Below, one piece after another: positions 29,357 to 39,894 of a stretch of DNA of 64,000 nt. The DNA lies in assembly GCA_052043515.1 (NCBI GenBank), contig JBQEQX010000001.1, forward strand, positions 558,001 to 622,000, given 5' to 3'. The position numbers and the translations under genes are program-made. This stretch comes from Ehrlichia sp052043515. Its GTDB lineage: Bacteria; Pseudomonadota; Alphaproteobacteria; Rickettsiales; Anaplasmataceae. The notes beneath the pieces were generated by a model. The model saw nothing but the letters and a program-made list of their open reading frames with translations, was not told the origin of the DNA and did not search any database. Positions within the stretch are counted from its first letter, which is position 1, and each line of letters starts with the position of its first letter.

Positions 29357-30301
29357 ATGAAAAAACTTGATGTTATAAAATTATCTGACGAAATACGTAG
29401 TTTATCCAGGGCAGGTAATACCGTAATTCTTGCTCACTATTATCAAGACTCAGAAATACAAGATATAGCTGATTTTATTGGTGACTCACTAGAGCTTTCT
29501 CGAAAAGCTGCTACAACGACAGCTGATACCATTGTATTTTGTGGTGTGTATTTTATGGCTGAAGTTGCAAAAATTATTAATCCAACAAAAAAAGGTTTTA
29601 CTCCCTGATTTAAAAGCTGGATGTTCTCTAGCAGATTCTTGCAATGCCGAAGATTTTAAAAAATTTAGGGATATTCACAAAGATTGTATATCAATTACAT
29701 ACATAAACTCCTCTGCAGCAGTAAAAGCATGTTCTGATATTATTTGTACTTCTTCAAGTGCTGAAAAGATTATAAGGCAAATACCAGAAGATAGAAAAAT
29801 TTTATTTGCTCCAGACAAATTTTTAGGAAGCTTTTTTAGAAAAAAAGAACTAATAGAAAGCTAATTTTATGGCCTGGTACTTGTATGGTACACGAAAGTT
29901 TTTCTGAAAGGGAATTAATTGATATGATGGTGAAGCACGATAAGGCATATGTTATAGCTCATCCTGAATGTCCTGATAATTTGCTAAGGCATGCCCATTT
30001 TATTGGATCAACTACACAATTGCTGAAATTTTCTTCTGAAAGACCTAACTCAGAATTTATAGTCCTGACTGAAGAAGGAATTATTCATCAGATGAAGAAG
30101 GTGTCTTTTGGAAGTACTTTTTATGTGATAAGAAATTCTGGTGGTGCATGTAGCTCATGTAGTAAATGTCCGCATATGCGTTTAAATACTTTAGAAAAGT
30201 TGTATTTATGTTTAAAGAATGGTTATCCTGAGGTTACTTTGGATAGTAAAATTAGTGAGATGGCCAAAAAATCTTTAGATGCTATGTTTAGGATGAGTTA
30301 G
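29357..30301 (+). CDS. nadA: Quinolinate synthase, three frameshifts
   Basis: 4Fe-4S enzyme that condenses iminoaspartate with DHAP to quinolinate. HYYQDSEIQDIADFIGDSLELS, the LPDLKAGCSLAD segment with a cluster Cys, HPECP, and the last Cys set near GGACSSCSKCPHMR are all present. Breaks: A7 29587-29593, T6 29832-29837 and A7 29840-29846, each fixed by removing one base; the last two together restore LEKRTNRKLILWPGTCMVHE. The repaired length is 313. It lies 7 bases after bioC and pairs functionally with nadC. Confidence 0.92.
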
Positions 30302-30656
30302 TTATTCTCATAATTGACTGGTATGATAGCCTGTAAGTTTAAGCAAAATTTTCAAGAAAATGCCATTTGTGTAATAAAGAAAGAATCGTAGAGGTGTGGT
30401 ATACGTTTATGATTGCCTGTGTAGCATAATTACTTTAACTGTTTATATGGGCCTATAAAATTTTGGTATGTTATTTATACAACTAGCACTTGTTTTAATG
30501 CAAGTTTGTGTTGTACAGTGAGGACGGTATTGTGTTATTTTTCTATTAATCGATATATTGAAGGTTGTTTGTATCTTGAGTGTAACGTGTAAATACACAC
30601 AAAGCGTCCAATAACGAACGTGCATTAAAATCTATAAGCAAGAAAAGAAGATGGCA
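30302..30656. other. Intergenic gap between nadA and fdxA
   Basis: 355 bases between convergent genes. No supported gene. Confidence 0.4.
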
Positions 30657-31039
30657 CTATTCTTTTAAATTTTCATCGAAATAAACAAGCTTATCCTTTT
30701 TTATATTTATAGGATTCTGCTTCCGGAAAAGGTGGTTTTTTAGATGTGATATTATTCCACTGTTTGGAAAATTTTTTATTTATTTCATAGAATTGCTTAA
30801 GCTCTTTTTGTTCATCATTCAATATGCTATCATCACAACATTCCAGAATATTTTTTTATGGAATCGTCTGCTACAATTGCGTCAACTGGACACTCAGGAA
30901 TGCACACGCCACAATCTATACACTGATCAGGATCTATCACTAACATATTGCCTCCTTCATAGAAACAATCTACCGGGCACACCTCAACACAATCAGTGTA
31001 CTTACACCTTATGCACCTACCAGTTATAAAATGCGTCAT
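30657..31039 (-). CDS. fdxA: 7Fe ferredoxin (FdxA), frameshifted
   Basis: Small electron carrier with 3Fe-4S and 4Fe-4S clusters. It starts at the ATG 31039 (MTHFITGRCIRCKYTDC) and shows CVEVCPVDCFYEG and CIDCGVCIPECPVDAI. The frame breaks in T7 at 30851-30857. Removing one base restores about 55 C-terminal residues (INKKFSKQWNNITSKKPPFPEAE). The end is uncertain: with one shift the stop is at 30691; a second possible shift in the T6 run just after it would extend the protein to 30657 (KKDKLVYFDENLKE). The cluster-binding part is intact in one frame. Confidence 0.87.
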
Positions 31040-31257
31040 GACAGCCCTTTTAATAATCGTACAACTGTCCTTCATTGTAATGTTTTTCCTTGCGAAGTTC
31101 AATTGATATTTATCATCTAATTAAATGTGAATATAAAATGATTACAATTGAAGGCCTGATCACTTAATATATTAAATTCTTTATTGTTGTGTTATTATAC
31201 AAATAGGAATTTTTTTAACTAACTTCGTAAAATCATTTAAGATTAAGAGTGGATTTT

Positions 31258-31600
31258 ATGAGTACATATCATCTAATAAGAATGTTAAAGGATTTGTTTG
31301 TAACAGTCTATGATTCTGAGGATACCAAGCTTTAGCACACAAAAAAAAGTGAACGTTATAGCGTAGCTGTAAGTGCTAGTACTGTAGCTCAGCAAAAAGA
31401 AAATAATCCTGAAGGCAACAAGGAGCATTTGTTATCATGAAAAAAATCTTCAGAAATACAAGAATCAACGTAACATTATAAAGTAATGCTTCACAAAACC
31501 TAAGTTCTGCAAATGCTAGCATCGTAGATCAGGTATAATAAAATAATCACGAATGTAATATAAGAACCTTTATTGACAATAAGTTACAAAAAATCTTGCA
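31258..31600 (+). pseudogene. Decayed repeat-containing gene at the TRP120/TRP140 locus
   Basis: From ATG 31258 one frame runs 61 codons to TGA 31438-31440 with one internal TAG at 31333-31335. The second half is Ser/Glu/Gln/Asn-rich (SASTVAQQKENNPEGNKE). About 150 bases later a degenerate second copy is visible: DNA around 31364-31411 (AAGTGCTAGTACTGTAGCTC...) aligns with 31513-31560 (AAATGCTAGCATCGTAGATC...), but the copy is broken by stops. In E. chaffeensis and E. canis the tandem-repeat secreted effector TRP120/TRP140 lies beside virD4. I infer this is its eroded counterpart. Homology to TRP120 itself is not demonstrated. Confidence 0.45.
31513..31560 (+). repeat. Degenerate direct repeat (second copy)
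   Basis: About 48 bases resembling 31364-31411 at roughly 70 percent by eye, with shared blocks GCTAG, GTAG.TCAG and AAAATAATC. The encoded peptides match in part (SASTVAQQKENNPEGN versus NASIVDQV with stops). Consistent with a decayed tandem repeat. Confidence 0.4.
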
Positions 31601-31707
31601 GCTAAAATACGCGATGTCGTAATGTTTTTCCATACCGACGCGTTTACATTTGAAAAACCTGTTAGTGGTTTTAAATGTATTTTTATAAATTTCAAGGAGT
31701 GAAAACT

Positions 31708-31806
31708 ATGTTAGATAACCTATTAGGTTACGTAAAAGATCATTCTCAGCATGATAACTCGAATATTTTCCTTTGTAGCATACCCAAAGTTGTAATGGTT
31801 GTGTAA
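31708..31806 (+). CDS. Possible 32-residue peptide with strong ribosome site
   Basis: ATG 31708 is preceded at 7-8 bases by AAGGAG, one of the best ribosome sites in this gene-poor tract. The peptide begins MLDNLLGYVKDHSQHDNSN and stops at 31806. No family is recognised. It may be a 5' remnant of the effector gene expected here, or a real small protein. Confidence 0.3.
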   Translation: MLDNLLGYVKDHSQHDNSNIFLCSIPKVVMVV

Positions 31807-32460
31807 ATACTCTGCAACAGCAGACGTTGTATAATAATAGAAACATAAAACTAAAATTGTTTAGTACATTATGTAGCAGCATGTAATATTTTAATATTAC
31901 TTACTTACTATTTTCTATATTATCACTGCTCAGTAAACTGCGTTATTATTGTCTTTTGGATAATAATTAAATTCATTATGGCTTGGGATTGTGTAAGGTT
32001 TATATGGAACTTTAGTAGGAACTGAGAATGTTTTCTTCTGTCTTCAATAAATGTATAAATAAAATTTGGAGCCAAATTTGCTTTTCAATATTGAATGAAA
32101 AATATTGCAAATATATTTTTATTTTTACTATTAAATTATCATGAGTAAGTTTTTAGAAAATAGTTGTGAATTGATATTCTGGATTGCTCATATAATAAAG
32201 ATACACATTTATTAAAGTAGAAAATGTCTTTTCTGATTTACTGGAAATAATTATAACAAAATTAAATAATATAATAATTCTTAGTAATGTGTTTATGTTT
32301 GTACTAGAAGCCGTATTAACTTATGGTGTTTTGCTTGAAATTGCTAACAGTTTGTACCGGGTGTTTATGTGAGAAAAAAAATCTTGCCACTTTAAATTCT
32401 ATTTGTGGTAATTTTAATTATTAGGTATTCTTCTAGGCGATAAAGATTCTATCTGCAGTG
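31807..32460. other. Gene-poor tract downstream of virD4
   Basis: 654 AT-rich bases with only short frames. No gene is supported. Together with the scraps at 31258-31806 it fills the 1.4 kb between virD4 and fdxA. Confidence 0.4.
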
Positions 32461-34640
32461 CTATTTTTTCTTATTTTTAGATGATTGGTCATTGTTCAAC
32501 ATGTCTTGTTTTTCACCATCATAATTATCATCAGGATCTGGCTGATCCAGGTAGTTCTCTTCATCATTATTGCTGTGATAGTAATCATCCTGTTCTTGAC
32601 TAAAGTCACTATTTTCACTTTCCTCATCATTTTCTTCTTCTTCATAAACATCATAATCGCTATCTTCATCGCTAGAATCCTTGTCATGCTGATTTTCATC
32701 ATCTTCATCGAATTCTTGATCATAATCTTCTTCTACATATTCATCTAAATCATCGAAAATAAAATCATCATCTTCATAGTCTTCTTCTATATTACTATAC
32801 ATCGCACTTTCTTGAGCAGCATCATCGGTATTGTCTGGTGTTTTATCAGTAATATTACTTTCAATGCTTGGAATAGTATCTTCACTTTCTTTTTTGTTGT
32901 TGTTTTTATATTGTTTGGGTCGTAAGGCTCTTGAGTTGGTACAAAAGTTCTTTTTTAGTAATTTTTTTTGTGAAGTTCTTGTCTTCGTAGTATTTGATTT
33001 TTTTTGATTTTATAGGATAAGTGGATTCTATTAAAAGTATTTGCTCATCTCTAGGTAACATTATCACTTCTTGAGGCAATAGCAATGCTCTTTGTGTTTC
33101 TGATATGTGTAAAGAACGAGATGCAGGATTAAGATCCAAAAAAATTTTGGTCTGTTCAAAGATTCCTGATTAACAGTCTTGTTCCCTATTAACTGTGAAA
33201 TCAAGTTTGCAGTTTCAATATTATTTGCTGCAAAAGTAATTCTATAAGTGGAATTTGATAAAAATGAGTTCATTCCTGCTTCCTCATATATACCTTTAAG
33301 TTGTTCGGTATCTTGAATGATCAAAAATAATCGAACTCTGTATCCACGAAAATATGCAATACCAGTCTGAAATTGCTCCATTTTTCCTAGTGTTGGAAAC
33401 TCATCCATCAGGAACAACACACCATAAGGTTCATCGTCTGATGGCAAAGTCCTACATAAAAATTCTGTAGCTTGTTGGTAAAATACCTGCATTAAAGGTC
33501 TAAGACGAGTTAAGTTATCCGGTGTTAATCCAACATATACTGTAGCTTTTTTCTTTTGAATTCTTGTATATTGAAATCACTGGATGCTGTTGCTGTATCT
33601 ATTAGTGGGTTTGCCCATAATTCCAAAGATGAGTTCATAGTTGATACTACACCTGAACGCTCTTTATCAGCTTTTTGTAAAAATGCAGCTATGTTCATAT
33701 AAGCGACCGGGTGTATTTTTTTCCTATAGTATCCAATACCACTGCGAGATTATATACTACATCATCGCTGCGCATTGTACGTACAACCTCTCCAAAAGAT
33801 TTTACTTTCTCTGGTACTGCTAGTAAATATAGTACTACTCCCACAAACAAGCTACGTGCTTCATTGTACCAAAAGTCTTGTTCAGGCATGATCAGGTTAG
33901 CTATTTTTTTGTACATCATCTACCATTTGTCCTGGTTTAGAACTTATCCAGTCCAATGGATTATAACAATGGCTTATACCGTCAGGTTGTGCTGGATTCC
34001 AAACGAAAACTTCTTGTCCCCTTTTCTTTCTCCATCCACTTGTTAATTCGTAGTTTTCTAGTTTTATGTCATGTACTATTACTGAGTCTTCCCAAAATAA
34101 TAAATTTGGTATTACAAAACCTACACCCTTTCCAGATCCAGTTGGTGCGAATAATAAGGCATGTTGAAATCCATCAGCAACTAGATAGCCTCTCTTATCT
34201 TTTCCTAATAGTATACCTTTCCTACTACGCAATCCTATTTTTCTTATATCTTTTTCTGTTGCCCATCTGGAATCTCCATGCAGAGATTCTTTTTTCTTAA
34301 ATGGTCTCCAATCAAATAATATATTTCTTAGATTCCATAGTATTGTACTGAGAATACCTATTGGCATTATTAGTGATAATGCTAGTTTTAACAACAATGT
34401 CGCATTATATGAAGAAGGATTGTTCCACCAGTGCTCCACATAGTCAAAAATTGTTGGCCAAATTCTATCAGGAAAATCATGAAAACTAGGATTTATAGAA
34501 TTAAAGTCCAAGTAGTCAGGCCCCCATACCATTAAAATAAATAGTACTCCTGATAAATAAAAACAAAACTCCAACCCAAAAAACGCACCCAAGACGAGGA
34601 ATAAAATATTGCGTATGTGATTTGCACTTGTACTATCCAT
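32461..34640 (-). CDS. virD4: Type IV secretion coupling ATPase VirD4, about seven frameshifts
   Basis: Inner-membrane coupling protein that hands substrates to the secretion channel. Two N-terminal membrane helices (about residues 12-36 and 80-110) precede HGDSRWATEKDI, Walker A APTGSGKGVGFVIPNLL and Walker B LFLMDEFPTLGKM. Breaks at T7 33904-33910, T7 33716-33722, T6 33547-33552, A7 33138-33144, T8 32962-32969, T6 32951-32956 and T6 32890-32895 (three +1; four that are +2 or -1). Repair gives about 725 residues including an extreme Asp/Glu-rich tail of about 130 residues (32461-32850) that binds no known motif. Last gene of the ribA-virB cluster. Confidence 0.9.
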
Positions 34641-34676
34641 AAAATAACAAATTAATTATAAAAATCTAAGCATCAT

Positions 34677-35676
34677 TTAACCACTTTTCTGTAAAGATTT
34701 GGTGAATAATATTTCTGATATATACCTTACACCACCAGACCCTCTTTTTAATTGTATTACAATATCTATTATATTAGTAATATAATTAATAATTTGATCT
34801 GAAGGTATACCAAGACCGGCTTGCATTACCATTAGTTTTAATTGTTCTAATGCCATTATTGGTGTATCAGCGTGCAGAGTAGATATAGACCCAGGATGTC
34901 CAGTATTAATTGCTCTTAGAAAGCTAAAAGCTTCAGATCCACGTAATTCTCCTACTATGATTCTGTCAGGACGTAATCTTAAACATGCTTCTATTAAATC
35001 TTGAGTGCTTACTTTAGCTCGACCTTGTCCTCCTCTGGATGCTATTAAATGTGCTTTATTTGGGTGATCTGTTAGAACAATCTCCCTAGCATCTTCTACT
35101 GTTATTAATCTTTCATTGTGTGGTATACTACGTAACGCTGCATTAGTGAAAGTCGTTTTTCCTGTTGATGTACCGCCACTAACTATTATATTTTTTTTGT
35201 TTTTTTATAGCATGTTCCAAGAATTGTCTAATTTTCTTTTGTTTTAGTAATTCATTTAGTTCACAATCTATACTGTTTTCTGTAGTTTCCGTTATTACTT
35301 GATTGAATGCACCCATCTTATCATAGTCATTTAACGAGAGTTGCATAGCTGAGGGTTTTCTGATTGACATGACAACTGTAGTTGTTTCACATGCCGGAGG
35401 AAAAACTATCTGTATTCGATATCCGTTAGGTAAAGTTGCTGATAAAAGAGGATTTTCCTCACTTATTTTTTGTTCTGTAGCTTGAGCGATTAATCTACCT
35501 AGTGCTTTTAAATGTGATAAATTAAGTGCTTCTACGGATTCGCGACGTATATTTCCACGATTTTCTACCCATACTTCACACGCTCGATTTATAGATATTT
35601 CATTTACCCCGTCTTCTTGAAGGATAGATTGTAACGGTTCAAGATATGTGTCTAAAGCTGCATAACTTGTTGTCAT
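34677..35676 (-). CDS. virB11: Type IV secretion ATPase VirB11, one frameshift
   Basis: Hexameric traffic ATPase. The N-terminal domain (EDGVNEISINRACEVWVENRG) is followed by Walker A SGGTSTGKTTFTNAALRSIP, then the Asp box (LIEACLRLRPDRIIVGELRG) and the His box (INTGHPGSISTLHAD). The C-terminal half has no internal ATG early on. It is joined to the first half by removing one base from T8 at 35191-35198, giving 332 residues with the stop at 34677. It lies 22 bases after virB10 and 36 bases before virD4. Confidence 0.94.
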
Positions 35677-35698
35677 ATAAACCTTTATACTGTTATAA

Positions 35699-37012
35699 TC
35701 AATTAACTATGTTTACTCTATGAACTGCTGCCCTTGGAAAGACAATGTCCTTATTTACGAATACTTTTAATAAAGTGCCTTGATCTACGTATACTGTAGG
35801 GTTATGGTTAGAGTATTTTTTTATGATGTCTTTCATGGATTGTGAAAAATCTTCTATTGCTTGGGACAAAATCTTTACAGGTAGTGTGGTTTTAGTTGTA
35901 GATTTAGGCTTATCTTCATTATCATCACTATCTTCATTTTTAGTACCTTTTGATTCTATGATGAGATGGTTTTCTATATTAGGTATTTTTGACGTTGCAT
36001 AAGACGTTGCTATAGATACACCCGCTAATAATATTGTGGAAGTCAATATACTTCCAATTTTTGTATCAACAGCTCCTGACACTCCTTGCCTTCCCAGTTC
36101 ATCCGTTCCTGTAGAATCAAGCGCTATATCTATGCCATGAGGCAAAATCACTCTATTCCAAGATATTTCAACTCTGGTGCTTCCAGGACTTGCGTTGAAG
36201 GAATAATTACCTATTAATCTAGATCCTTTTGGTATCATTACTGTATTGTTCGATTCAGCATAAACATCTCTTGCTACTATGCCTCTTAATGTACCTCGTA
36301 AATCTGAATTAATAGCTGTTTCAAGGACTACATCGATTACTTTTCCTTGTAATATTGTTAACTCTAAATTGTTTATTTTTGTTGCTATAACATTTGGTGA
36401 AGACGTGTTTTGCAAAGATATAACGAAACTGTTACTAGATGTTGTAGTTTGTTCTCTTACTTCAGTACCACCTGCAGTATCTTGCCCTCCAGAAATTGCT
36501 AACATAGGTGTTACCCTTCTTTCTTTGTCGTATCCTGTCGTTGTTGGTGCAATAGCAGGCGCTATTTCTATTTTACTTTGAACAGGCAAAGGTATTTTTT
36601 GTCGCAATTGCGGCTGTGGACTAGGTTCGTAAGCTTTTTTTATTTTGTTTGTAACTTCTGGCATTTTTGGTGTTTCCAATACTTTCTTTTCTACTACTGG
36701 AATAGATGGCAAAGATGGTGGAACTAGAGTTGGCAATTCCGGTAGTTGAGGAGGAACACTTATGGTTGGTGATACTTCTTGAGCTGGTGGCATAGCATCT
36801 TTTAACAATTTTTCTATGTTTGATTCTTCTGCTGTCTGAGTTTCTTTTGAGTTATCACCTACTTGTTTACCTGAAAAGAAAAAATAATAAGTTAACACTA
36901 ATACAATTAAGATTATTCCTATTGTGATAACTTTTTTTCCTTTGTGCGTTCCAACGACGTTTACACTTTCTTCAATTTCTATGTTTAGGTTGTTTTGATT
37001 TTCTTCTGACAT
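35699..37012 (-). CDS. virB10: Type IV secretion protein VirB10 (TrbI-like)
   Basis: 437 residues, intact. An N-terminal cytoplasmic stretch, one membrane helix at about residues 29-47, a Pro-rich periplasmic linker (about 85-165), and the conserved TrbI beta-barrel with VIDVVLETAINSDLRGTLRGIVARDVY, IPKGSRLIGNY and LPHGIDIALDSTGTDELGRQGVSG. It spans both membranes and transmits ATPase energy to the outer-membrane pore. It carries an A7 run near 36932 without a frameshift. Confidence 0.95.
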   Translation of the reverse strand: MSEENQNNLNIEIEESVNVVGTHKGKKVITIGIILIVLVLTYYFFFSGKQVGDNSKETQTAEESNIEKLLKDAMPPAQEVSPTISVPPQLPELPTLVPPSLPSIPVVEKKVLETPKMPEVTNKIKKAYEPSPQPQLRQKIPLPVQSKIEIAPAIAPTTTGYDKERRVTPMLAISGGQDTAGGTEVREQTTTSSNSFVISLQNTSSPNVIATKINNLELTILQGKVIDVVLETAINSDLRGTLRGIVARDVYAESNNTVMIPKGSRLIGNYSFNASPGSTRVEISWNRVILPHGIDIALDSTGTDELGRQGVSGAVDTKIGSILTSTILLAGVSIATSYATSKIPNIENHLIIESKGTKNEDSDDNEDKPKSTTKTTLPVKILSQAIEDFSQSMKDIIKKYSNHNPTVYVDQGTLLKVFVNKDIVFPRAAVHRVNIVN

Positions 37013-37033
37013 AGTGTACCATGATAAGTTTTA

Positions 37034-37845
37034 TTATAGTTTTTTTATTAATAATTTTCACAGATTCGTCTTTATATTGTAGATATAGATTTTTGTGTAC
37101 ACCCTTTATTATTATGTAATTTTGTAGCAATAACATTTTGCAAGGTACAATTTTACCGAGATCATCATATGTAAATATTTGTGGGATAATTTGATTATTG
37201 TTTGAAAATTTAAAATATGTAAGTCTTCCGTCATCAAATAATTCTGTAGGAAATATCTTCTTAGTTTTATCTCCAACATAATTATTACTTGTTAAGTTAG
37301 GCTTTATGACAACACGGCTCTTTTGTTTTTTTTGTCTTACTCAAGACGTGAATATCTGGTACGTTTGAATTACTCAGTTCAAAATCTTCATCAGTTTTTG
37401 GATAGTAGAAACGTACTATATACGCTAAATCTCTTAACTCAGAATATCCTGGGTAACTAACTTTTTTACCATCATCAGATTCACTTTCACTAAGGCATAT
37501 GAGGTCAAAAGCATAACTTCTACCCTTATTGGTTTCTATTAGCAGGTTTGTTTTTCCTCTTTTTTCCAGTGGTATAATGAACAACTTGTTATCTACTGGT
37601 TTTACCTTCCAGCTTACGTTATCTCCCATTGCCAACATTTTTATAGTTTCTCCTTTTGAAAACTCTATGTATGAATGGTACCCATAATTGAATACTACGT
37701 TGTAAATCTCATTATTACTATACACAAAAGTTTTAATTCTACTGTCTACTGTAACAGGATTATTATGTGTACTCATAGCATACGCACTGCCACTGGTCGT
37801 AACCAATATTAATAATAATGTATAAATTTTATAGAAACTCATCAT
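37034..37845 (-). CDS. virB9: Type IV secretion protein VirB9, frameshifted
   Basis: Outer-membrane-associated ring component. An N-terminal signal-like helix (about residues 5-23, ending SAYA) is followed by VDSRIKTFVYSNNEIYNVVFNYGYHSYIEF typical of VirB9/CagX. The break in T8 at 37326-37333 hides the C-terminal domain (ELFDDGRLTYFKFSNNNQIIPQIF, IKGVHKNLYLQYKDESVKIINKK). The end is ambiguous: one more base removed in T7 at 37040-37046 gives a tandem TAA at 37034 and 269 residues; otherwise the frame runs to 36972 inside virB10. The start overlaps the virB8 end by 17 bases. Confidence 0.9.
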
Positions 37846-38544
37846 CTGCCCTATAGTAAGTTATTTGGAATCCTAAAGGATTAATTTGCCTTTCTTGTTC
37901 GTTCATTTCAAGAGTTGCGTATTGAAACGATAACGTAGCTATCCTATCTTTTTTTATTACACCATTTGGATGGTTAAATTCCAGAGAAAATCTAATTTGC
38001 ACATTTCCAGGACGTAAATGCTGTAAAGATCTAATTTTTAAATATCCTGAAGTTACATTTGCATACAAATTTAAAGGACTTCCAGGATTGCTTAGTCTTA
38101 TCCAATTTCTAAACTCACTGTATGTTGTTTGATTGGAAAATAGACGAACTTTCTTGTAATAATTGTATTGAAAGTTATTAGGATCAAAAAAGTTCTCTGG
38201 CTTTTACATATTCTACTATGAAATAATTATTCAAGACTTCATCTGCTGAGTATTGTTTAACAGAAATGGGATTGACTAATGTGGTAATGCCGGATTTTTT
38301 TTCTATCTCTACTACAAATGGCTCAATAGTCCTGTTTTTGCTGATATTGAGAATAACAAAGACACTAATTCCTACTGCACATAGTGCTAGTACGCTAAAA
38401 AAACAAAAGCACATTTCTTTGTATAAGCACGGAATTGTAGCGGCTAACATGCCAACTATATGCATCTAAATTTACATTTAATGACTTATTATCTTCCTGT
38501 GACCGTGAGCCGTCTTTTTTTCTAAATTTACTAAACATACGCAT
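37829..38544 (-). CDS. virB8: Type IV secretion protein VirB8, two frameshifts
   Basis: Bitopic inner-membrane assembly factor. It starts at ATG 38544 (MRMFSKFRKKDGSRSQEDN) or possibly 38538. One membrane helix (about residues 45-68) is followed by the periplasmic domain with IEPFVVEIEKKSGITTLV and SEFRNWIRLSNPGSPLNLYANV. Breaks: A7 at 38397-38403, inside the membrane helix, and A6 at 38186-38191 (restores ARELFDPNNFQYNYY). Both lose one base in repair, giving 237 residues. First vir gene after ribA. Confidence 0.92.
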
Positions 38545-38683
38545 AATCAACCCTATAATTAAAACTATGCTCTTACAACGAAAAACCTCGCGTTTGTCAA
38601 TCAGATAGTCATCCAGAGTTTATACTTCTTTATGTTTAACATCAAATTAACATCAGTATGTAAAAATAGCATAATAAATATTC

Positions 38684-39784
38684 CTAGCTAACATGACCTA
38701 ATCTCTTAGCTTTAGTATTGATATAATTAATATTATGTTGGTTTGTGTCAACAAAAATAGGTAATATTTTTGTAACTTCTATGCCATGTTTTTGAATTTC
38801 TGAAATTTTGTTTGGGTTATTTGTAAGCAATTGTAATTTTGATATTCTCAACTTTTGTAGTATCTTAACAGCTGGAACGAATACTCTTTCATCGTCTTCA
38901 AACCCGAAAAATCTATTAGCATCTACAGTATCAAAGTTATGATTAATTTGTAATTGGTATGTTCTTATTTTGTTAGCTAATCCTATGCCGCGCCCGTCTT
39001 GGGATAAGTATAAAATTATACCTCCTTCGTTTTGTGTCATTAGTTTAATGGCTGTGTGTAGCTGACAGCGACAATCGCATGATAAACTGTTGAGTAAATC
39101 ACCAGTGTAGCATGATGAATGAATCCTAATGATGGGGTTATTGTAATCTGGCTTTCCTATAATAAGAGCATAGTGCTCCAGTTCTCCAGTGTGTGACCTG
39201 TAAATATTTATACGGGCCTTAGAGCAACCCTTTAGGAATAGAGGAGAACTACATACTTCTTGCAAACTATATTCTTCGTTATAATTATCTATAGTTTTTT
39301 GTTTTACAGGTGTTATGCTATTTTCGGCACACCATTGTAATATGTTAGGGTTATCAATGTCAATAACAACTGCAGATGGTAAAAGCTTTGTTAATTTTAT
39401 TAAAGAAATGGCAGTTTTATCTAGAGAGTTTGTGCTAACGGTAACATCGTCAGTATCAAAGAAATCTGTACCATAAAATTCCTTACTTATTAATAATGAG
39501 GATATGTAATCTATGTCGTAAGAATCCTTGATTTTAATTCTAGACAGTTGATTTTCTGATGATTTTAAAATGAAGTTTAATCTGTTTCCAGTTACTAATA
39601 GAGCGGTATTTTCAAAATACTCTTTGAGCTTACTTAGTAACTTATTGTCTAACAGTTCGCTGGGAAAGATAAGTAGATTACTGTTACCATTGTATAATAG
39701 TATTGGAATCCCGCATCTTAATTCTGCAATAGACTTTTTTATTATGTGTTTACTAGGATGAAAGTTGTTGAATAAATTTTCCAT
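38684..39784 (-). CDS. ribA: GTP cyclohydrolase II (RibA) with divergent N-terminal domain
   Basis: 366 residues from the ATG at 39784. The C-terminal half is RibA: RIHSSCYTGDLLNSLSCDCRCQL holds the three zinc cysteines and GGIILYLSQDGRGIGLANKIRTYQLQ the catalytic Asp/Arg; LLTNNPNKISEIQKHG closes it. It opens the GTP imidazole ring for riboflavin synthesis. The first 170 residues sit where a DHBP synthase domain would be, but I see none of its acidic metal-binding motif, so that activity is doubtful. It leads the virB8-virD4 cluster, as in Anaplasma, Ehrlichia and Wolbachia. The frame is open into tRNA-Leu upstream. Confidence 0.9.
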   Translation of the reverse strand: MENLFNNFHPSKHIIKKSIAELRCGIPILLYNGNSNLLIFPSELLDNKLLSKLKEYFENTALLVTGNRLNFILKSSENQLSRIKIKDSYDIDYISSLLISKEFYGTDFFDTDDVTVSTNSLDKTAISLIKLTKLLPSAVVIDIDNPNILQWCAENSITPVKQKTIDNYNEEYSLQEVCSSPLFLKGCSKARINIYRSHTGELEHYALIIGKPDYNNPIIRIHSSCYTGDLLNSLSCDCRCQLHTAIKLMTQNEGGIILYLSQDGRGIGLANKIRTYQLQINHNFDTVDANRFFGFEDDERVFVPAVKILQKLRISKLQLLTNNPNKISEIQKHGIEVTKILPIFVDTNQHNINYINTKAKRLGHVS

Positions 39785-39807
39785 ATTATGCTCAAATATT
39801 ATGACGG

Positions 39808-39894
39808 TGCGGTTGAGAAGACTCGAACTTCCAAGGTCTTTACGAAACCACAGCGACCTCAACGCTGCGTGTCTACCAATTCCACCACAACCGC
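39808..39894 (-). tRNA. tRNA-Leu(GAG)
   Basis: Class II tRNA on the minus strand: acceptor GCGGTTG pairs CAACCGC, anticodon stem CAGCG/CGCTG with loop TTGAGGT (anticodon GAG), a long variable arm, and T-loop AGTTCGAGTCT. CCA is not encoded. It ends 24 bases before ribA. Confidence 0.94.

Noticed and set aside
32485..32748. Ile/Phe-rich plus-strand frame opposite the VirD4 tail
   Set aside because: It is the complement of Asp/Glu codons (GAT/GAA read as ATC/TTC). Its hydrophobicity is a mirror artefact.
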